A program made the position numbers and the translations under genes. From NCBI RefSeq assembly GCF_002157355.1, contig NZ_LYMK01000034.1:1-64000 (forward strand): DNA of 64,000 bases, read 5' to 3'. Source of the DNA: Variovorax sp. JS1663. GTDB lineage: Bacteria; Pseudomonadota; Gammaproteobacteria; Burkholderiales; Burkholderiaceae_C. How positions within the stretch are numbered: position 1 is the first letter of the stretch; each line of letters begins with the position of its first letter. The notes under the pieces were generated by a model. That model made no database searches, was not told the origin of the DNA, and worked only from the letters and a program-made list of their open reading frames with translations. Positions 34,147-43,094 of this stretch are shown here, piece by piece.

Positions 34147-35207
34147 TCACGCCTGTACCAACTGGGCGTCCACGCCCCTGCGCGGCGCGGGACCGACGGG
34201 CGGTGCAAAGCCGGCACGTGCCCACATCTGCACCGTAAGGTTCGATTGCGACGCATCCAGCAGGCTTCGAACCTCCGCATGGGGCTTCGCCTGCTCCGGA
34301 TACTCCTGCAAAGCCTGCTGCAGCGGCTGCAGTGCGATGCCGACGGCCGTGGCAGTGAGTTGCACCCGGGCGTAGGCTCGGCCAGCGTTGACCTGGGTTG
34401 ATCGGTCATTGCCATCGGTCACCATCCAGAGAAAGCCTGGCGTTGAATCGAGTCTGGCGTCGAAATCCTTGATCTGGCTCGTGGTGACGTAGTCATCCGG
34501 CGCCGGCGGCCTGCTGCGGTCGAACAGCCCGGCCTGGTTCATCAACACGGGGATTCGATCGAGCACGAACAAGCCATCACGGTGCCGTCCGATCTCCGCG
34601 GCCCCCACGCGCAGCACCCTGTACGACTCCATGATCGTTCGCGGCGTGGTCAGTTCGATGTGCCACGCCTCGGCAGCAATGGCGCGGTGGCGCCGGAGCG
34701 CATCGGGCTGATCGAGGCCCGCGAATCCGAACCGCAAGGAATTCGGCTTCACGCTCTCCATCATCGTCTGCCAGGCATGCGGCGGCACCGGGCGGGCCAG
34801 TTCATAGGCGCTGCGGTTGGTGCGACGATTCAGGATCTGCGCGAACAGTGGGTCCCTGGATACCGTGGGGTCGGCTGACAGGCGGATGCGCGCGACCGGA
34901 ACGTGCCGTGGCTCATCATGATCTGCCGCGAGAACGGGTCGGTTTCGGGCAGCAGGCGAGTGAGATCGCAGCGCAGCAGGATCTCGCCCGGCGTGCGCAA
35001 ATCCACCAGCCACGATTGCAGGTTGTGCGAATGGGGTGCCAGGATCGCATAACCAAGAATCCAGCGGCGAGCGTCAGGTTCGGCGCCGGGCCCTTTCCAC
35101 GCGGCGACGGCATCCCCGGGCATCTGCTGGCTGCAGGCGGTGCCGGTTGCGGCGACCAGTGCGATGCTGCCTCCCGAGGTCAGGCGAATGAAGTCTCGTC
35201 GATCCAT
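34147..35207 (-). pseudogene. Broken exported nitroreductase-like gene
   Basis: The 5' part starts at ATG 35207 with MDRRDFIRLTSGGSIALVAA and then TGTACSQ, a twin-arginine signal ending in a lipobox-like Cys. It reads as a nitroreductase-fold protein through APHSHNLQSWLVDL and ETDPFSRQIMMSHGTF. Near 34900 the meaningful reading jumps to another frame (VPVARIRLSADP, DPLFAQILNRRTNRSAYE) and continues to a normal end at 34147. About 30 residues expected at the junction seem missing, so this looks like a small deletion with frameshift, not a single-base error. Confidence 0.7.
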
Positions 35208-35874
35208 GTCACGGCGCTCCCTGTTGTCATCGCGACGGTGCGTGCTCGATTCCGCGTTCGTTCAAGGCGCTCTATCAGGAAGACCTGAACCTAGCGCGCA
35301 TCCCCCCAATCGGTCTGTGCGCCAACGTACCTTGCGATCGCTTCACTCGATCCACCTCAACGGCGTGAAGGCTTGGAACAAAGATCGTCGTGAGCCTTCA
35401 CGACAAGTACTTCGACCGAAAGTTCGTCGAAAACTACGCACGGCGCCCGAGACCGATCGTCAACAACGCCGGAAAGTTCGTCGCTGCCAGACGAGGAGCG
35501 GCACGCCCCCGCCGGGCGTTTCAGGCACCGGCGGCTGCCTTGGGACCTGCGCGCCTTCGGCTACAGTCGGCCCCGAGCCGCTGTTCCCGCTTCTACGAAG
35601 CAGGCGTTCGACGCCGTCCGTGCACCAGGAACCTTGATGCGGTTCGCGTCTTCACCAGGTTCGCGCGATCGTCTCACCCGGACGAGGTCAAGCAGGAGGA
35701 TTCGTGCGGCAACTCTACCTGGGCGGATGTGGTCGCCGAACGCATGGCTCCGCGTGCCAGTTGCGGCCGGCCGAGGGCTCCGGCGGCCGAGATGTAGGCC
35801 TCCTCCCGACGATCTTTATCGTCATCGACGAACTTTATTCTTCCCGGACAGGCGCGGGAGAGGGCAGGTCGCCG
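35208..35874. other. 667-bp stretch without recognisable gene
   Basis: Between the broken nitroreductase-like gene and the end of glmS. Open frames exist on both strands but their translations are Arg/Pro/Ala-rich and look like noise. A plus-strand frame near 35390 (KYFDRKFVENYARRP) is briefly protein-like but degenerates. No tRNA, IS end or clear repeat was seen. It is probably eroded DNA of the same decay zone. Confidence 0.5.
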
Positions 35875-37755
35875 CTACTCGACCGTCACGCTCTTCGCCA
35901 GGTTCCGCGGCTTGTCCACGTCCGTCCCCCGGGCGCAGGCCGTGTGATACGCCAGCAGCTGCAGCGGCACCACGTGCAGCAGCGGCGACAGCGCCCCATA
36001 GTGCTCGGGCATGCGGATCACGTGCAGGTCCTCGCCGCTCTCGATGTGCGTGTCGCCGTCGGCCAACACGTAGAGCACGCCGCCGCGCGCGCGCACTTCC
36101 TGCAGGTTGCTCTTGAGCTTCTCCAGCAATGCGTCGTTGGGGGCCACCGCCACCACCGGCATCTCGCTCGTCACCAGCGCCAGCGGCCCGTGCTTGAGCT
36201 CGCCGGCGGCGTAGGCCTCGGCGTGGATGTAGGTCACTTCCTTGAGCTTGAGCGCGCCTTCTAGCGCGATCGGGTAGTGCAGGCCGCGGCCGAGGAAGAG
36301 CGCGTTCTCCTTGCGTGCGAAGTCCTCGGCCCAGCTGATGATCTGCGGCTCCAGCGCGAGCACGGACTGCAGCGCGACGGGCAGGTGGCGCATCTCCTTC
36401 AGGTAGCGCCCCTCCTCCGCCTCGTTCAGGCGGCCCTTGGCCTGGGCCAGCGCCAGCGTGAGCAGGAACAGGCCCGCCAACTGCGTGGTGAAGGCCTTGG
36501 TCGAGGCGACGCCGATCTCGACGCCGGCGCGCGTGATGTAGGCCAGCTTGCATTCGCGCACCATCGCGCTGGTGGCGACGTTGCAGACGGTCAGGGTCTG
36601 CTCCATCCCCAGGGAGCGCGCATGCCGCAGCGCCGCCAGCGTGTCGGCCGTCTCGCCCGACTGGGTGATGGTGACGACCAGGGTCTTCGGGTCGGGCACG
36701 GAGTCGCGGTAGCGGTATTCGCTGGCGATCTCGACCTGGGTCGGGATCTTGGCGATGCCCTCCAGCCAGTACTTGGCGGTGCAACCGCTGTAGTAGCTGG
36801 TACCGCAGGCCAGTATGAGGATCTTGTCGATCTCCTTGAACACGCGCCAGGCCGCGGCGCCGGGCGCGCCGTCCTGCGCGACGCCGTCGAAGAGCTCGGG
36901 CACGATGCCCTCGATGCCTTCCAGCGTATCGCCGATGGCACGCGGCTGCTCGAAGATCTCCTTCTGCATGAAGTGGCGGTACGGGCCCAGCTCGGCCGCG
37001 CCGCTGTGGGCGAGCACGGTGCGCACCGGGCGATCGACTGGCTTGTGGGCACGGTCGGCGATCCAGTAGCGGCCGGGCTGGATGTCGACCACGTCGCCCT
37101 CCTCCAGGTAGACGATCTGGTCGGTCACGCCCGCCAGGGCCATGGCATCGCTCGCCAGGAAGTTCTCGCCGCCCTCCTTGCCGACGCCCAGGATCAGCGG
37201 CGAGCCGGCGCGCGCGCCCACCACGCGGTGCGGCTCGTCGCGGCAGATGGCGGCGATCGCGTAGGCGCCCTGCAGCTGCAGCACGCTGGCCTTCAGGGCC
37301 TCGAACAGGTCGCCGTCGTAGTGGCTGTCGATCAGGTGGGCGATGACCTCGGTGTCCGTCTGGCTCTCGAAGACGTAGCCCTTGGCCTGCAGCCTGGCGC
37401 GCAGCGCCTCGTGGTTCTCGATGATGCCGTTGTGCACGAGGGCGATGCGGCCCGGCCGGGCGGTACCGGCGTCCGCGCCGGGGCCATGGCTGAAGTGGGG
37501 GTGCGCGTTGTGCACGGCAGGCGCGCCATGCGTGGCCCAGCGGGTGTGGGCGATGCCGGTTCTGCCCTCGATGTGGTCCTCGGCCACCTGCGTCAGCAGG
37601 TCGGCCACGCGGGCGGTGGTGCGGGCGCGCTGCAGGCCGCCGGCATGCACGGCCACGCCACAGGAGTCGTAGCCGCGGTATTCGAGACGCTGCAGGCCCT
37701 GGACGAGGATGGGGACGATGTTGCGGCCGGAGACGGCGCCGACGATGCCACACAT
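35875..37755 (-). CDS. glmS: Glutamine–fructose-6-phosphate aminotransferase (isomerizing)
   Basis: 626 aa. Cys1 after Met removal (MCGIVG) is the glutaminase nucleophile; EYRGYDSCGV, HTRWATHG and HNGIIENH are class II amidotransferase motifs. Two SIS domains follow with ACGTSYYSG, TQSGETADTLAAL, EIGVASTKAFTTQ and the C-terminal KPRNLAKSVTVE. It makes glucosamine-6-phosphate for peptidoglycan and LPS. Start ATG 37755 is fixed by MCG and has AGGAG upstream. It is divergent from an Lrp-type regulator, with strong palindromes between them; glmU lies just beyond. It is transcribed away from that regulator. Confidence 0.97.
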   Translation of the reverse strand: MCGIVGAVSGRNIVPILVQGLQRLEYRGYDSCGVAVHAGGLQRARTTARVADLLTQVAEDHIEGRTGIAHTRWATHGAPAVHNAHPHFSHGPGADAGTARPGRIALVHNGIIENHEALRARLQAKGYVFESQTDTEVIAHLIDSHYDGDLFEALKASVLQLQGAYAIAAICRDEPHRVVGARAGSPLILGVGKEGGENFLASDAMALAGVTDQIVYLEEGDVVDIQPGRYWIADRAHKPVDRPVRTVLAHSGAAELGPYRHFMQKEIFEQPRAIGDTLEGIEGIVPELFDGVAQDGAPGAAAWRVFKEIDKILILACGTSYYSGCTAKYWLEGIAKIPTQVEIASEYRYRDSVPDPKTLVVTITQSGETADTLAALRHARSLGMEQTLTVCNVATSAMVRECKLAYITRAGVEIGVASTKAFTTQLAGLFLLTLALAQAKGRLNEAEEGRYLKEMRHLPVALQSVLALEPQIISWAEDFARKENALFLGRGLHYPIALEGALKLKEVTYIHAEAYAAGELKHGPLALVTSEMPVVAVAPNDALLEKLKSNLQEVRARGGVLYVLADGDTHIESGEDLHVIRMPEHYGALSPLLHVVPLQLLAYHTACARGTDVDKPRNLAKSVTVE

Positions 37756-37825
37756 GAAAGAGGCTCCTGTGGATTGAATTCTGCCGATGGTAGGAAGGAG
37801 TGTATGAAATCGGTGATCAAAATCA

Positions 37826-37851
37826 GATGAAATCAGAATTCTGATTTCATC
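37826..37851. promoter_or_regulatory. Perfect 26-bp palindrome, candidate Lrp-type operator
   Basis: GATGAAATCAGAA followed by its exact reverse complement, with no spacer. It lies 71 bp upstream of glmS and 57 bp upstream of lrp, in a notably AT-rich divergent promoter region. Lrp/AsnC proteins bind such dyads and usually autoregulate. Confidence 0.6.
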
Positions 37852-37872
37852 AATCTCGCATGACGCAATAAA

Positions 37873-37899
37873 ATTTCTGAAGATCTCAATTTCAGAAAT
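37873..37899. promoter_or_regulatory. Second inverted repeat next to the lrp start
   Basis: ATTTCTGAA (37873–37881) and TTCAGAAAT (37891–37899) form a 9-bp inverted repeat with a 9-bp spacer. It ends 8 bp before the lrp ATG and shares the TTCTGA/TCAGAA core with the 26-bp palindrome. It is well placed for autorepression. Confidence 0.5.
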
Positions 37900-37907
37900 C
37901 AACCATC

Positions 37908-38411
37908 ATGGACGCGATCGATCTTCAGCTCCTGGATGCCCTCCAGCACGACGCCTCCCAAAGCAACCAGGCGTTGGCCGAGCGCTTTGGCCTCTCCCCC
38001 GCCACCTGCCTGCGGCGCGTCCGGCGGCTGCACGAAGGGGGCTGGATCGCGCGCGAAGTCGCGCTCCTCGACCCGCAGCGCGTCGGCGCGCTGCTCACCG
38101 CGGTGATCGAGATTTCGCTGGACCGGCAGGACGCGGCGGCGCTCGACGCCTTCGAGGCGCGGGTGGTGGCGGACGAGGCGGTGCAGCAGTGCTACCGCGT
38201 CTCGCCCGGCCCCGACTTCGTGCTGGTCGCGACCGTGCGCGACATGCCCGGCTACCAGGCGTTGGCGCAGCGCCTGTTCACCACCGATGCCAACGTGCGC
38301 AACGTGAAGGCCTTCTTCAGCGTCAAGCGGGCGAAGTTCGACACCCGCGTGCCGCTGCCGCCGGTCACTCCTTCGGAGCCTTCTGCGGTCGCTTCCAGTC
38401 GGGATAGCTGA
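37908..38411 (+). CDS. Lrp/AsnC-family transcriptional regulator
   Basis: 167 aa. N-terminal HTH: DAIDLQLLDALQHDASQSNQ, then ALAERFGLSPATCLRRVRRL. C-terminal RAM (ligand-binding) domain: LTAVIEISLDRQD, VQQCYRVSPGPDFVLVATV and LFTTDANVRNVKAFFSVKRAKF. It is wedged between divergent glmS and convergent glmU; its last 47 bp overlap the end of glmU. Two palindromes upstream suggest autoregulation and control of glmS. The ligand is unknown. Confidence 0.92.
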   Translation: MDAIDLQLLDALQHDASQSNQALAERFGLSPATCLRRVRRLHEGGWIAREVALLDPQRVGALLTAVIEISLDRQDAAALDAFEARVVADEAVQQCYRVSPGPDFVLVATVRDMPGYQALAQRLFTTDANVRNVKAFFSVKRAKFDTRVPLPPVTPSEPSAVASSRDS

Positions 38412-39804
38412 CCTGCCGGCCGCGCGAGACGGTCAGTGCCCCCGGCTCGGTGCTCTTGGTCACGGTGGAACCCCCGCCGACGGTGCCGCCCGCGCCGATG
38501 GTGATCGGCGCCACCAGCACGCAGTTGCTGCCGACCTGCACGTCGTCCCCGATCACCGTGCGGTGCTTGTTGGCGCCGTCGTAGTTGGCGGTGATGCTGC
38601 CGGCGCCGTAGTTGACGCGCTCGCCGACGGTGGCATCGCCCAGGTAGGCCAGGTGATTGGCCTTGGCGCCGGCGGCCAGCGTGGAATTCTTGATCTCGAC
38701 GAAGTTGCCGATGTGGACTTCCGGCCCCAGCCGTGCACCGGGCCGCAGCCGGGCGAAGGGCCCGACCCGCGCGCCCACGCCCACCGTCGCGCCGGCCTTC
38801 TCGCCGTCGATGTGGGTAAAGGGATGGATGACCGCGCCGGTCTCGATGCGGGCATTGGCGATCACGCAGTTGGCCCCCACGCGCACGCCAGCCCCCAGCG
38901 AGACGGCACCCTCGAAGACGCAGTTGACGTCGATCTCCACATCCGATTCGCAGGCCAGGGTGCCGCGCACGTCGATACGCGCCGGGTCGGCCAGCCGCAC
39001 GCCCTGGGCCAGCAGCGCGTCGGCTTGGCGCCGCTGGTAGGCGCGCTCCAGTTCCGCCAGCTGGGCCGGCGTGTTGATGCCGGCCACCTCCAGCGGGTCT
39101 TCGACGCGGTGGGCCACCACTGGCACGCCGTCGATGGTGGCGAAGCCGACCACGTCGGTCAGGTAGTACTCCCCCTGCGCGTTCCGGTTGTCCAGCCGGG
39201 CGAGCCAGGGCCTGAGCAGTTGCGTCGGCACCGCCATCACGCCGGTGTAGATCTCGCGGATGGCGCGCTGCGCATCGTTCGCGTCCTTTTCCTCGACGAT
39301 GGCCTGCACCTCGCCCTCGGCATCCGGATCGGCGGCCGCCGCGCGCACGATGCGGCCGTAGCCGGTCGGGTTCTCGACCTGGATGGTGAGCAGCGCGAGC
39401 CGGCGCCCGGCACTCTGGGCGATCAGCTCGCGCAGGGTGGCCTCGCCGATCAGGGGCACGTCGCCCGAGAGCACGACCACGGTGCCGTCGTCGGGCACGA
39501 GAGGTGCCGCCTGCTGCATCGCATGGCCGGTGCCCAGCTGCGGCACCTGGCGCGCGAACTGCGGCACCACGCCGGACACGCCCTCGCCGAGCACCGCCTC
39601 GACGTCGGTCGCGCCATGGCCGGTGACCACCACCACCCGGCGGGCGCCGACGCGCGCCGCGGTGTCCACGACGTGCGCCACCAGCGCGCGGCCGCCCAAA
39701 CGATGCAACACTTTGGGCAGGCTGCTCTTCATGCGCGTGCCCTTGCCGGCCGCCATGATGACGACATCGACCGGTTCCCGGTGGTCCTGTGGAGTCTTGT
39801 TCAT
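38365..39804 (-). CDS. glmU: Bifunctional GlmU: glucosamine-1-phosphate acetyltransferase / GlcNAc-1-P uridylyltransferase
   Basis: 479 aa. The N-terminal pyrophosphorylase domain has the signature DVVIMAAGKGTRMKSSLPKV; the C-terminal left-handed beta-helix has many hexapeptides (VGVGARVGPFARLRPGARLG) and the acetyltransferase end VNYGAGSITANYDGANKHRT. It makes UDP-GlcNAc from GlcN-1-P, acetyl-CoA and UTP. Start ATG 39804 is chosen at MNKTPQDHREPVDV; this codon overlaps the ATG of the divergent lipoprotein gene within the same CATG. Its 3' end overlaps the lrp gene tail to tail. GlmM is not in the window. Confidence 0.96.
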   Translation of the reverse strand: MNKTPQDHREPVDVVIMAAGKGTRMKSSLPKVLHRLGGRALVAHVVDTAARVGARRVVVVTGHGATDVEAVLGEGVSGVVPQFARQVPQLGTGHAMQQAAPLVPDDGTVVVLSGDVPLIGEATLRELIAQSAGRRLALLTIQVENPTGYGRIVRAAAADPDAEGEVQAIVEEKDANDAQRAIREIYTGVMAVPTQLLRPWLARLDNRNAQGEYYLTDVVGFATIDGVPVVAHRVEDPLEVAGINTPAQLAELERAYQRRQADALLAQGVRLADPARIDVRGTLACESDVEIDVNCVFEGAVSLGAGVRVGANCVIANARIETGAVIHPFTHIDGEKAGATVGVGARVGPFARLRPGARLGPEVHIGNFVEIKNSTLAAGAKANHLAYLGDATVGERVNYGAGSITANYDGANKHRTVIGDDVQVGSNCVLVAPITIGAGGTVGGGSTVTKSTEPGALTVSRGRQVSYPDWKRPQKAPKE

Positions 39805-40684
39805 GCTTTCTCGATTGCGTTGCTTCTGGCTGGCGCGAATTATCGGCGTGCTGCTCGCGGCCGCCGTGCTGGCCGCCTGCAGCGCGGTCAAGCTGGCCTA
39901 CAACAATCTGCCGGAGTTGAGCTACTGGTGGCTGGACGGCTACCTGGATTTCGACGGCGCCCAGACGCCGCGCGTGCGCGACGAGCTGGCCGAGCTGCTG
40001 GCCTGGCACCGCCGGAACGAGCTGCCGAAGATCGCCGGGCTGCTGCGCGAGGCCCAGGCCCTGGCACCGGGGGACATCACGCCGCAGCAGGCCTGCGACC
40101 TCGCCGACCGGATCCGCGAGCGCCTGCTCGCCGTGGCGGTGCAGGCGGAAGGCCCAGGCGCCGAGCTCGCGCTGAGCCTGGGCCCGGCCCAGTTGCAGCA
40201 ACTGGAGCGCAAGTACGCGAAGAACAACGCCGAGTACCGCAAGGAATGGCTGGAGCGCGAGCCGGCGCGCTGGCAGGAGAAGCGCTACGACCGCTTCCTC
40301 GAGCGCAACGAGGACTTCTACGGGCCGCTCGATGCAGCCCAGCGCGAGCTGTTGAAGCAGCAGGTGGCGCAATCGGTGTTCGACCCGAAGGCCCTGGACC
40401 GCGAGCGCCGGGCGCGCCAGCAGGAAGCGCTGGCGCTGCTGCGCCGCTTCCAGTCCCGCCAGACACCGCAGGCCGACGCGCGCGCCGCCATCCATGCCTA
40501 CGTGCTGCGCATCGCGGAGCCACCGCCCGGTCCCTGGCGCGAGCAACAGCAGGCGCTGCAGCAGGAAGGCTGCCGCAACCTGGCGGCGCTGCACAACGGC
40601 ACCAGCCCCCGCCAGCGCGAACAGGCGGTGCGCCGGCTGCAGGCCTACGAACGCGACCTGGGCGAACTGGCCGCCGCGCTTTGA
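39803..40684 (+). CDS. DUF6279-like lipoprotein
   Basis: 293 aa. Residues 1–24 form a lipoprotein signal: MLSRLRCFWLARIIGVLLAA, then AVLAAC-S with lipobox LAAC. The mature part begins AVKLAYNNLPELSYWWLDGY and is otherwise helical and Arg/Glu/Gln-rich (KYAKNNAEYRKEWLER). The family is of unknown function. Start ATG 39803 overlaps the glmU start codon on the other strand (shared CATG), so each gene's promoter must lie inside the other unless a later start is used. Confidence 0.75.
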   Translation: MLSRLRCFWLARIIGVLLAAAVLAACSAVKLAYNNLPELSYWWLDGYLDFDGAQTPRVRDELAELLAWHRRNELPKIAGLLREAQALAPGDITPQQACDLADRIRERLLAVAVQAEGPGAELALSLGPAQLQQLERKYAKNNAEYRKEWLEREPARWQEKRYDRFLERNEDFYGPLDAAQRELLKQQVAQSVFDPKALDRERRARQQEALALLRRFQSRQTPQADARAAIHAYVLRIAEPPPGPWREQQQALQQEGCRNLAALHNGTSPRQREQAVRRLQAYERDLGELAAAL

Positions 40685-40751
40685 GGCATCCGTCACACGC
40701 TCATGTAGAACATTTGTTTACACTCTGGCGCAACGACGACCCCAAGCATCC

Positions 40752-41684
40752 ATGAACATCACCCTCTGCACGCTCTTCGAGAAGAACTACCACTACGGCG
40801 TGGCGGCGCTGGCGAATTCGCTGATCGCCTCCGGTTATGAAGGCGAGCTCTGGGTGGGCTACCGCGGCGCCCTGCCGGGCTGGATCGTGGACTCGCCCGC
40901 CTATGACCGCGCCAGCGGCCGGCTGCCCGTGGGATCGGGGCTCGTGCTGCGCATGCAGGAGCTCGACACGCCGCTGCACTTCACCTACTACAAGCCCACC
41001 TTCATCCGCGAGATGCTGGAGACGCACTCGCCACAGGCCGACATCGTGGCCTACATCGACCCCGACATCGTGGTGAAGTGCGACTGGCCGGCCCTGTGCG
41101 GCTGGTTCAGCGAGGACGGCATCTCGCTGGCCGAGGACGTCAACTGGTGCTTCCCGGCGCGCCACCCCAAGCGCCTGCTGTGGGCCCGCTTCTTCGCGCC
41201 GCACGGTGCGGCGCCGCGGCGCGGGCTGGACCGCTACTACAACGCCGGCTTCATCGCGGTCTCGCGCGCCCACCTGGAGTTCCTGGACCTGTGGCGGCGG
41301 CTGTGCGACCTGGTGGTCGAGTACAACGAGGGCGCCAAGCAGCTCAAGGCCGGCGGCTCGGCGGCCCTGTTCCACTCGACCGACCAGGATGCGCTGAACT
41401 TCGCGCTGACCGTGTGCGAGGCGCCGCTGAACACGGCCGGCCCGGAAGCGATGGACTTCGCGCCCGGCGGCTACTACCTCTCGCACGCGATCGGCTCGGT
41501 CAAGCCCTGGCACGGCGGCTTCATCGGCCACGCCCTGCGCGGGCGGCCGCCGTCGGCGGCAAGCAAGTGGTACTGGAAATACGCCAACGCACCGATCCGG
41601 GTGTACTCGGACGGCGAGCTGCGCAAGAACGAGCTGGCCCTGAAGATCGCTGCCGCGATCGGCCGCGTCTACAAGCGCGCCTGA
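40752..41684 (+). CDS. Glycosyltransferase (GT8-like, DxD)
   Basis: 310 aa. The start MNITLCTLFEKNYHYGVAAL is typical of GT-A enzymes that act on nucleotide sugars; YIDPDIVVKCDW holds the metal-binding DxD-type motif; YYNAGFIAVSR and a late HSTDQDALNFAL support a GT8-like fold. Cytosolic. It probably adds a sugar to a surface polysaccharide or LPS, in line with the flippase gene on the opposite strand, whose 3' end overlaps it by 16 bp. Confidence 0.8.
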   Translation: MNITLCTLFEKNYHYGVAALANSLIASGYEGELWVGYRGALPGWIVDSPAYDRASGRLPVGSGLVLRMQELDTPLHFTYYKPTFIREMLETHSPQADIVAYIDPDIVVKCDWPALCGWFSEDGISLAEDVNWCFPARHPKRLLWARFFAPHGAAPRRGLDRYYNAGFIAVSRAHLEFLDLWRRLCDLVVEYNEGAKQLKAGGSAALFHSTDQDALNFALTVCEAPLNTAGPEAMDFAPGGYYLSHAIGSVKPWHGGFIGHALRGRPPSAASKWYWKYANAPIRVYSDGELRKNELALKIAAAIGRVYKRA

Positions 41685-42970
41685 GCGTCCTCCGGCGCCG
41701 GCTCCCGGCGCCAGCCCACCCAGCGCAGGGCCAGCAGCGCGTACTGGTAGCCGAAGTTCGCCAGGCTGGTCGCGATGCCGAACCACAGCACCGAGCGCAG
41801 ATCGCTGATGCCCACCAGCCACAGGAAGAGCACCTGCGTGATCAGCGTCACCGCGATGCTGTAGGTCTGCCCTGCCGTCGCGCCGCGGACCGACAGGGTG
41901 CGGAAGGCGAAGCCCGAGGCGTTCATCAGGATGGAGGAGAGAAAAACCATCCACACCAGTGGCGTCATGCTCTCGTACTGCTTGCCCAGCAGCAGGATCC
42001 AGTACTGGGGCAGGAAGAAGGAGGTCAGCAGCACCGCACCACCCATCGCGAAATAGGCGACATGCGCCTGGGCGACGATCGTGCCCAGGCGTGGGCCCAT
42101 GGGTGCGCGGGCGATGGCCGGGAACAGCAGCACGTTGGTCACGCGGTCCACCACCATCAGCACCATCGCCAGCCGGCCGAAGGCGCCGACCTCGGCCAGC
42201 ATGCTGGCGGTGCCGAACAGCGACACCAGGAAGACGGTGATCACCCCCTGCACCTGGTAGAAGATGCCCGGCAGGACCAGCGGCCTGGCGATGCGCAGGA
42301 TCTCGCCGTCGACCTTGCGCGTGCCCTCGGCGTCGAGGTGCGCGTCGACGACCTCGTGCCGGCGGAAGGCCTTGCGGTAGAGCAGCACGCTGACGAAGCT
42401 CGCCGCCGCCGTGGCCAGGACGATGCCGACCATCGACCAGGGCGTGATCGGCAGCAGCAGCACCGCGCCCACGAAGACGATGCGCACGCTGTGCGCGCTG
42501 AAGGCCACGCGGTTGAGCGTCGCGATCTGTCCCAGGATCAGCAGCACCGTGTTGGCGTAGTGCTCCCGCAGCGTGAGCAGCACCACCGACAGCATCAGCA
42601 GCGAGGCCGCCAGGTAGGGCGCGCCCGACCAGGCGTGCTGCTGCGAGCTGTAGAACCAGTACGGCCCCACCACCACCAACCCCAGCCCCAGCAGCAGCCA
42701 ACGCTTGCGGAAGACCTGGTGGCACACGCCCACCACCCAATGCTGCTCGCTGGCCCGCTGGCCCACGATCGGCATGCAGCAATGGGCCAGGCCCAGGTCG
42801 GTGATGCCCATGATCAAGGTCATGCAGGCGACCAGGAAGGTGTAGGCCGCATACTGATCCTTCGGCAGCACGTTGACGATCAGCAGGCCGGCGATGCCGC
42901 CGATGGCGACGCCGAAGGTTTCGACGCTGCCGACCATGGCGATCTGGCGCAGACGGGGCAGGAGCTTCAC
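41669..42970 (-). CDS. Polysaccharide flippase-like membrane protein (Wzx/MATE type)
   Basis: 433 aa from GTG 42970. About 12 hydrophobic segments are spread over the whole length (for example AIGGIAGLLIVNVL, YLAASLLMLSVVLL, VRIVFVGAVLLLPI, YQVQGVITVFLVSLFG, WILLLGKQYESM, QVLFLWLVGI). The GKxYxxMTPL-type loop near residue 330 is common in O-antigen flippases. It likely moves a lipid-linked sugar across the inner membrane. Converges on the glycosyltransferase gene. Confidence 0.8.
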   Translation of the reverse strand: MKLLPRLRQIAMVGSVETFGVAIGGIAGLLIVNVLPKDQYAAYTFLVACMTLIMGITDLGLAHCCMPIVGQRASEQHWVVGVCHQVFRKRWLLLGLGLVVVGPYWFYSSQQHAWSGAPYLAASLLMLSVVLLTLREHYANTVLLILGQIATLNRVAFSAHSVRIVFVGAVLLLPITPWSMVGIVLATAAASFVSVLLYRKAFRRHEVVDAHLDAEGTRKVDGEILRIARPLVLPGIFYQVQGVITVFLVSLFGTASMLAEVGAFGRLAMVLMVVDRVTNVLLFPAIARAPMGPRLGTIVAQAHVAYFAMGGAVLLTSFFLPQYWILLLGKQYESMTPLVWMVFLSSILMNASGFAFRTLSVRGATAGQTYSIAVTLITQVLFLWLVGISDLRSVLWFGIATSLANFGYQYALLALRWVGWRREPAPEDAQARL

Positions 42971-43094
42971 AGGTGGGCGGCGACGGTCAAGGGGTTGGCC
43001 GGCGGCGGCGCCGGGGTGGAGGCTGTGTCCGCGCGGGCGGACAGGCCTCTACGATACGCGATGCCCGTGACCGCCCCGGGGCGCATCGGTCGGC

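Noticed and set aside
35390..35797. Plus-strand frame beginning near a GTG at 35390
   Set aside because: Only the first 30 residues look protein-like; the rest is Arg/Ala/Pro-rich, there is no ribosome-binding site and no family match by eye.
36277..37830. 517-codon plus-strand frame over glmS
   Set aside because: Antisense of the well-conserved glmS gene; its translation has no recognisable motif.
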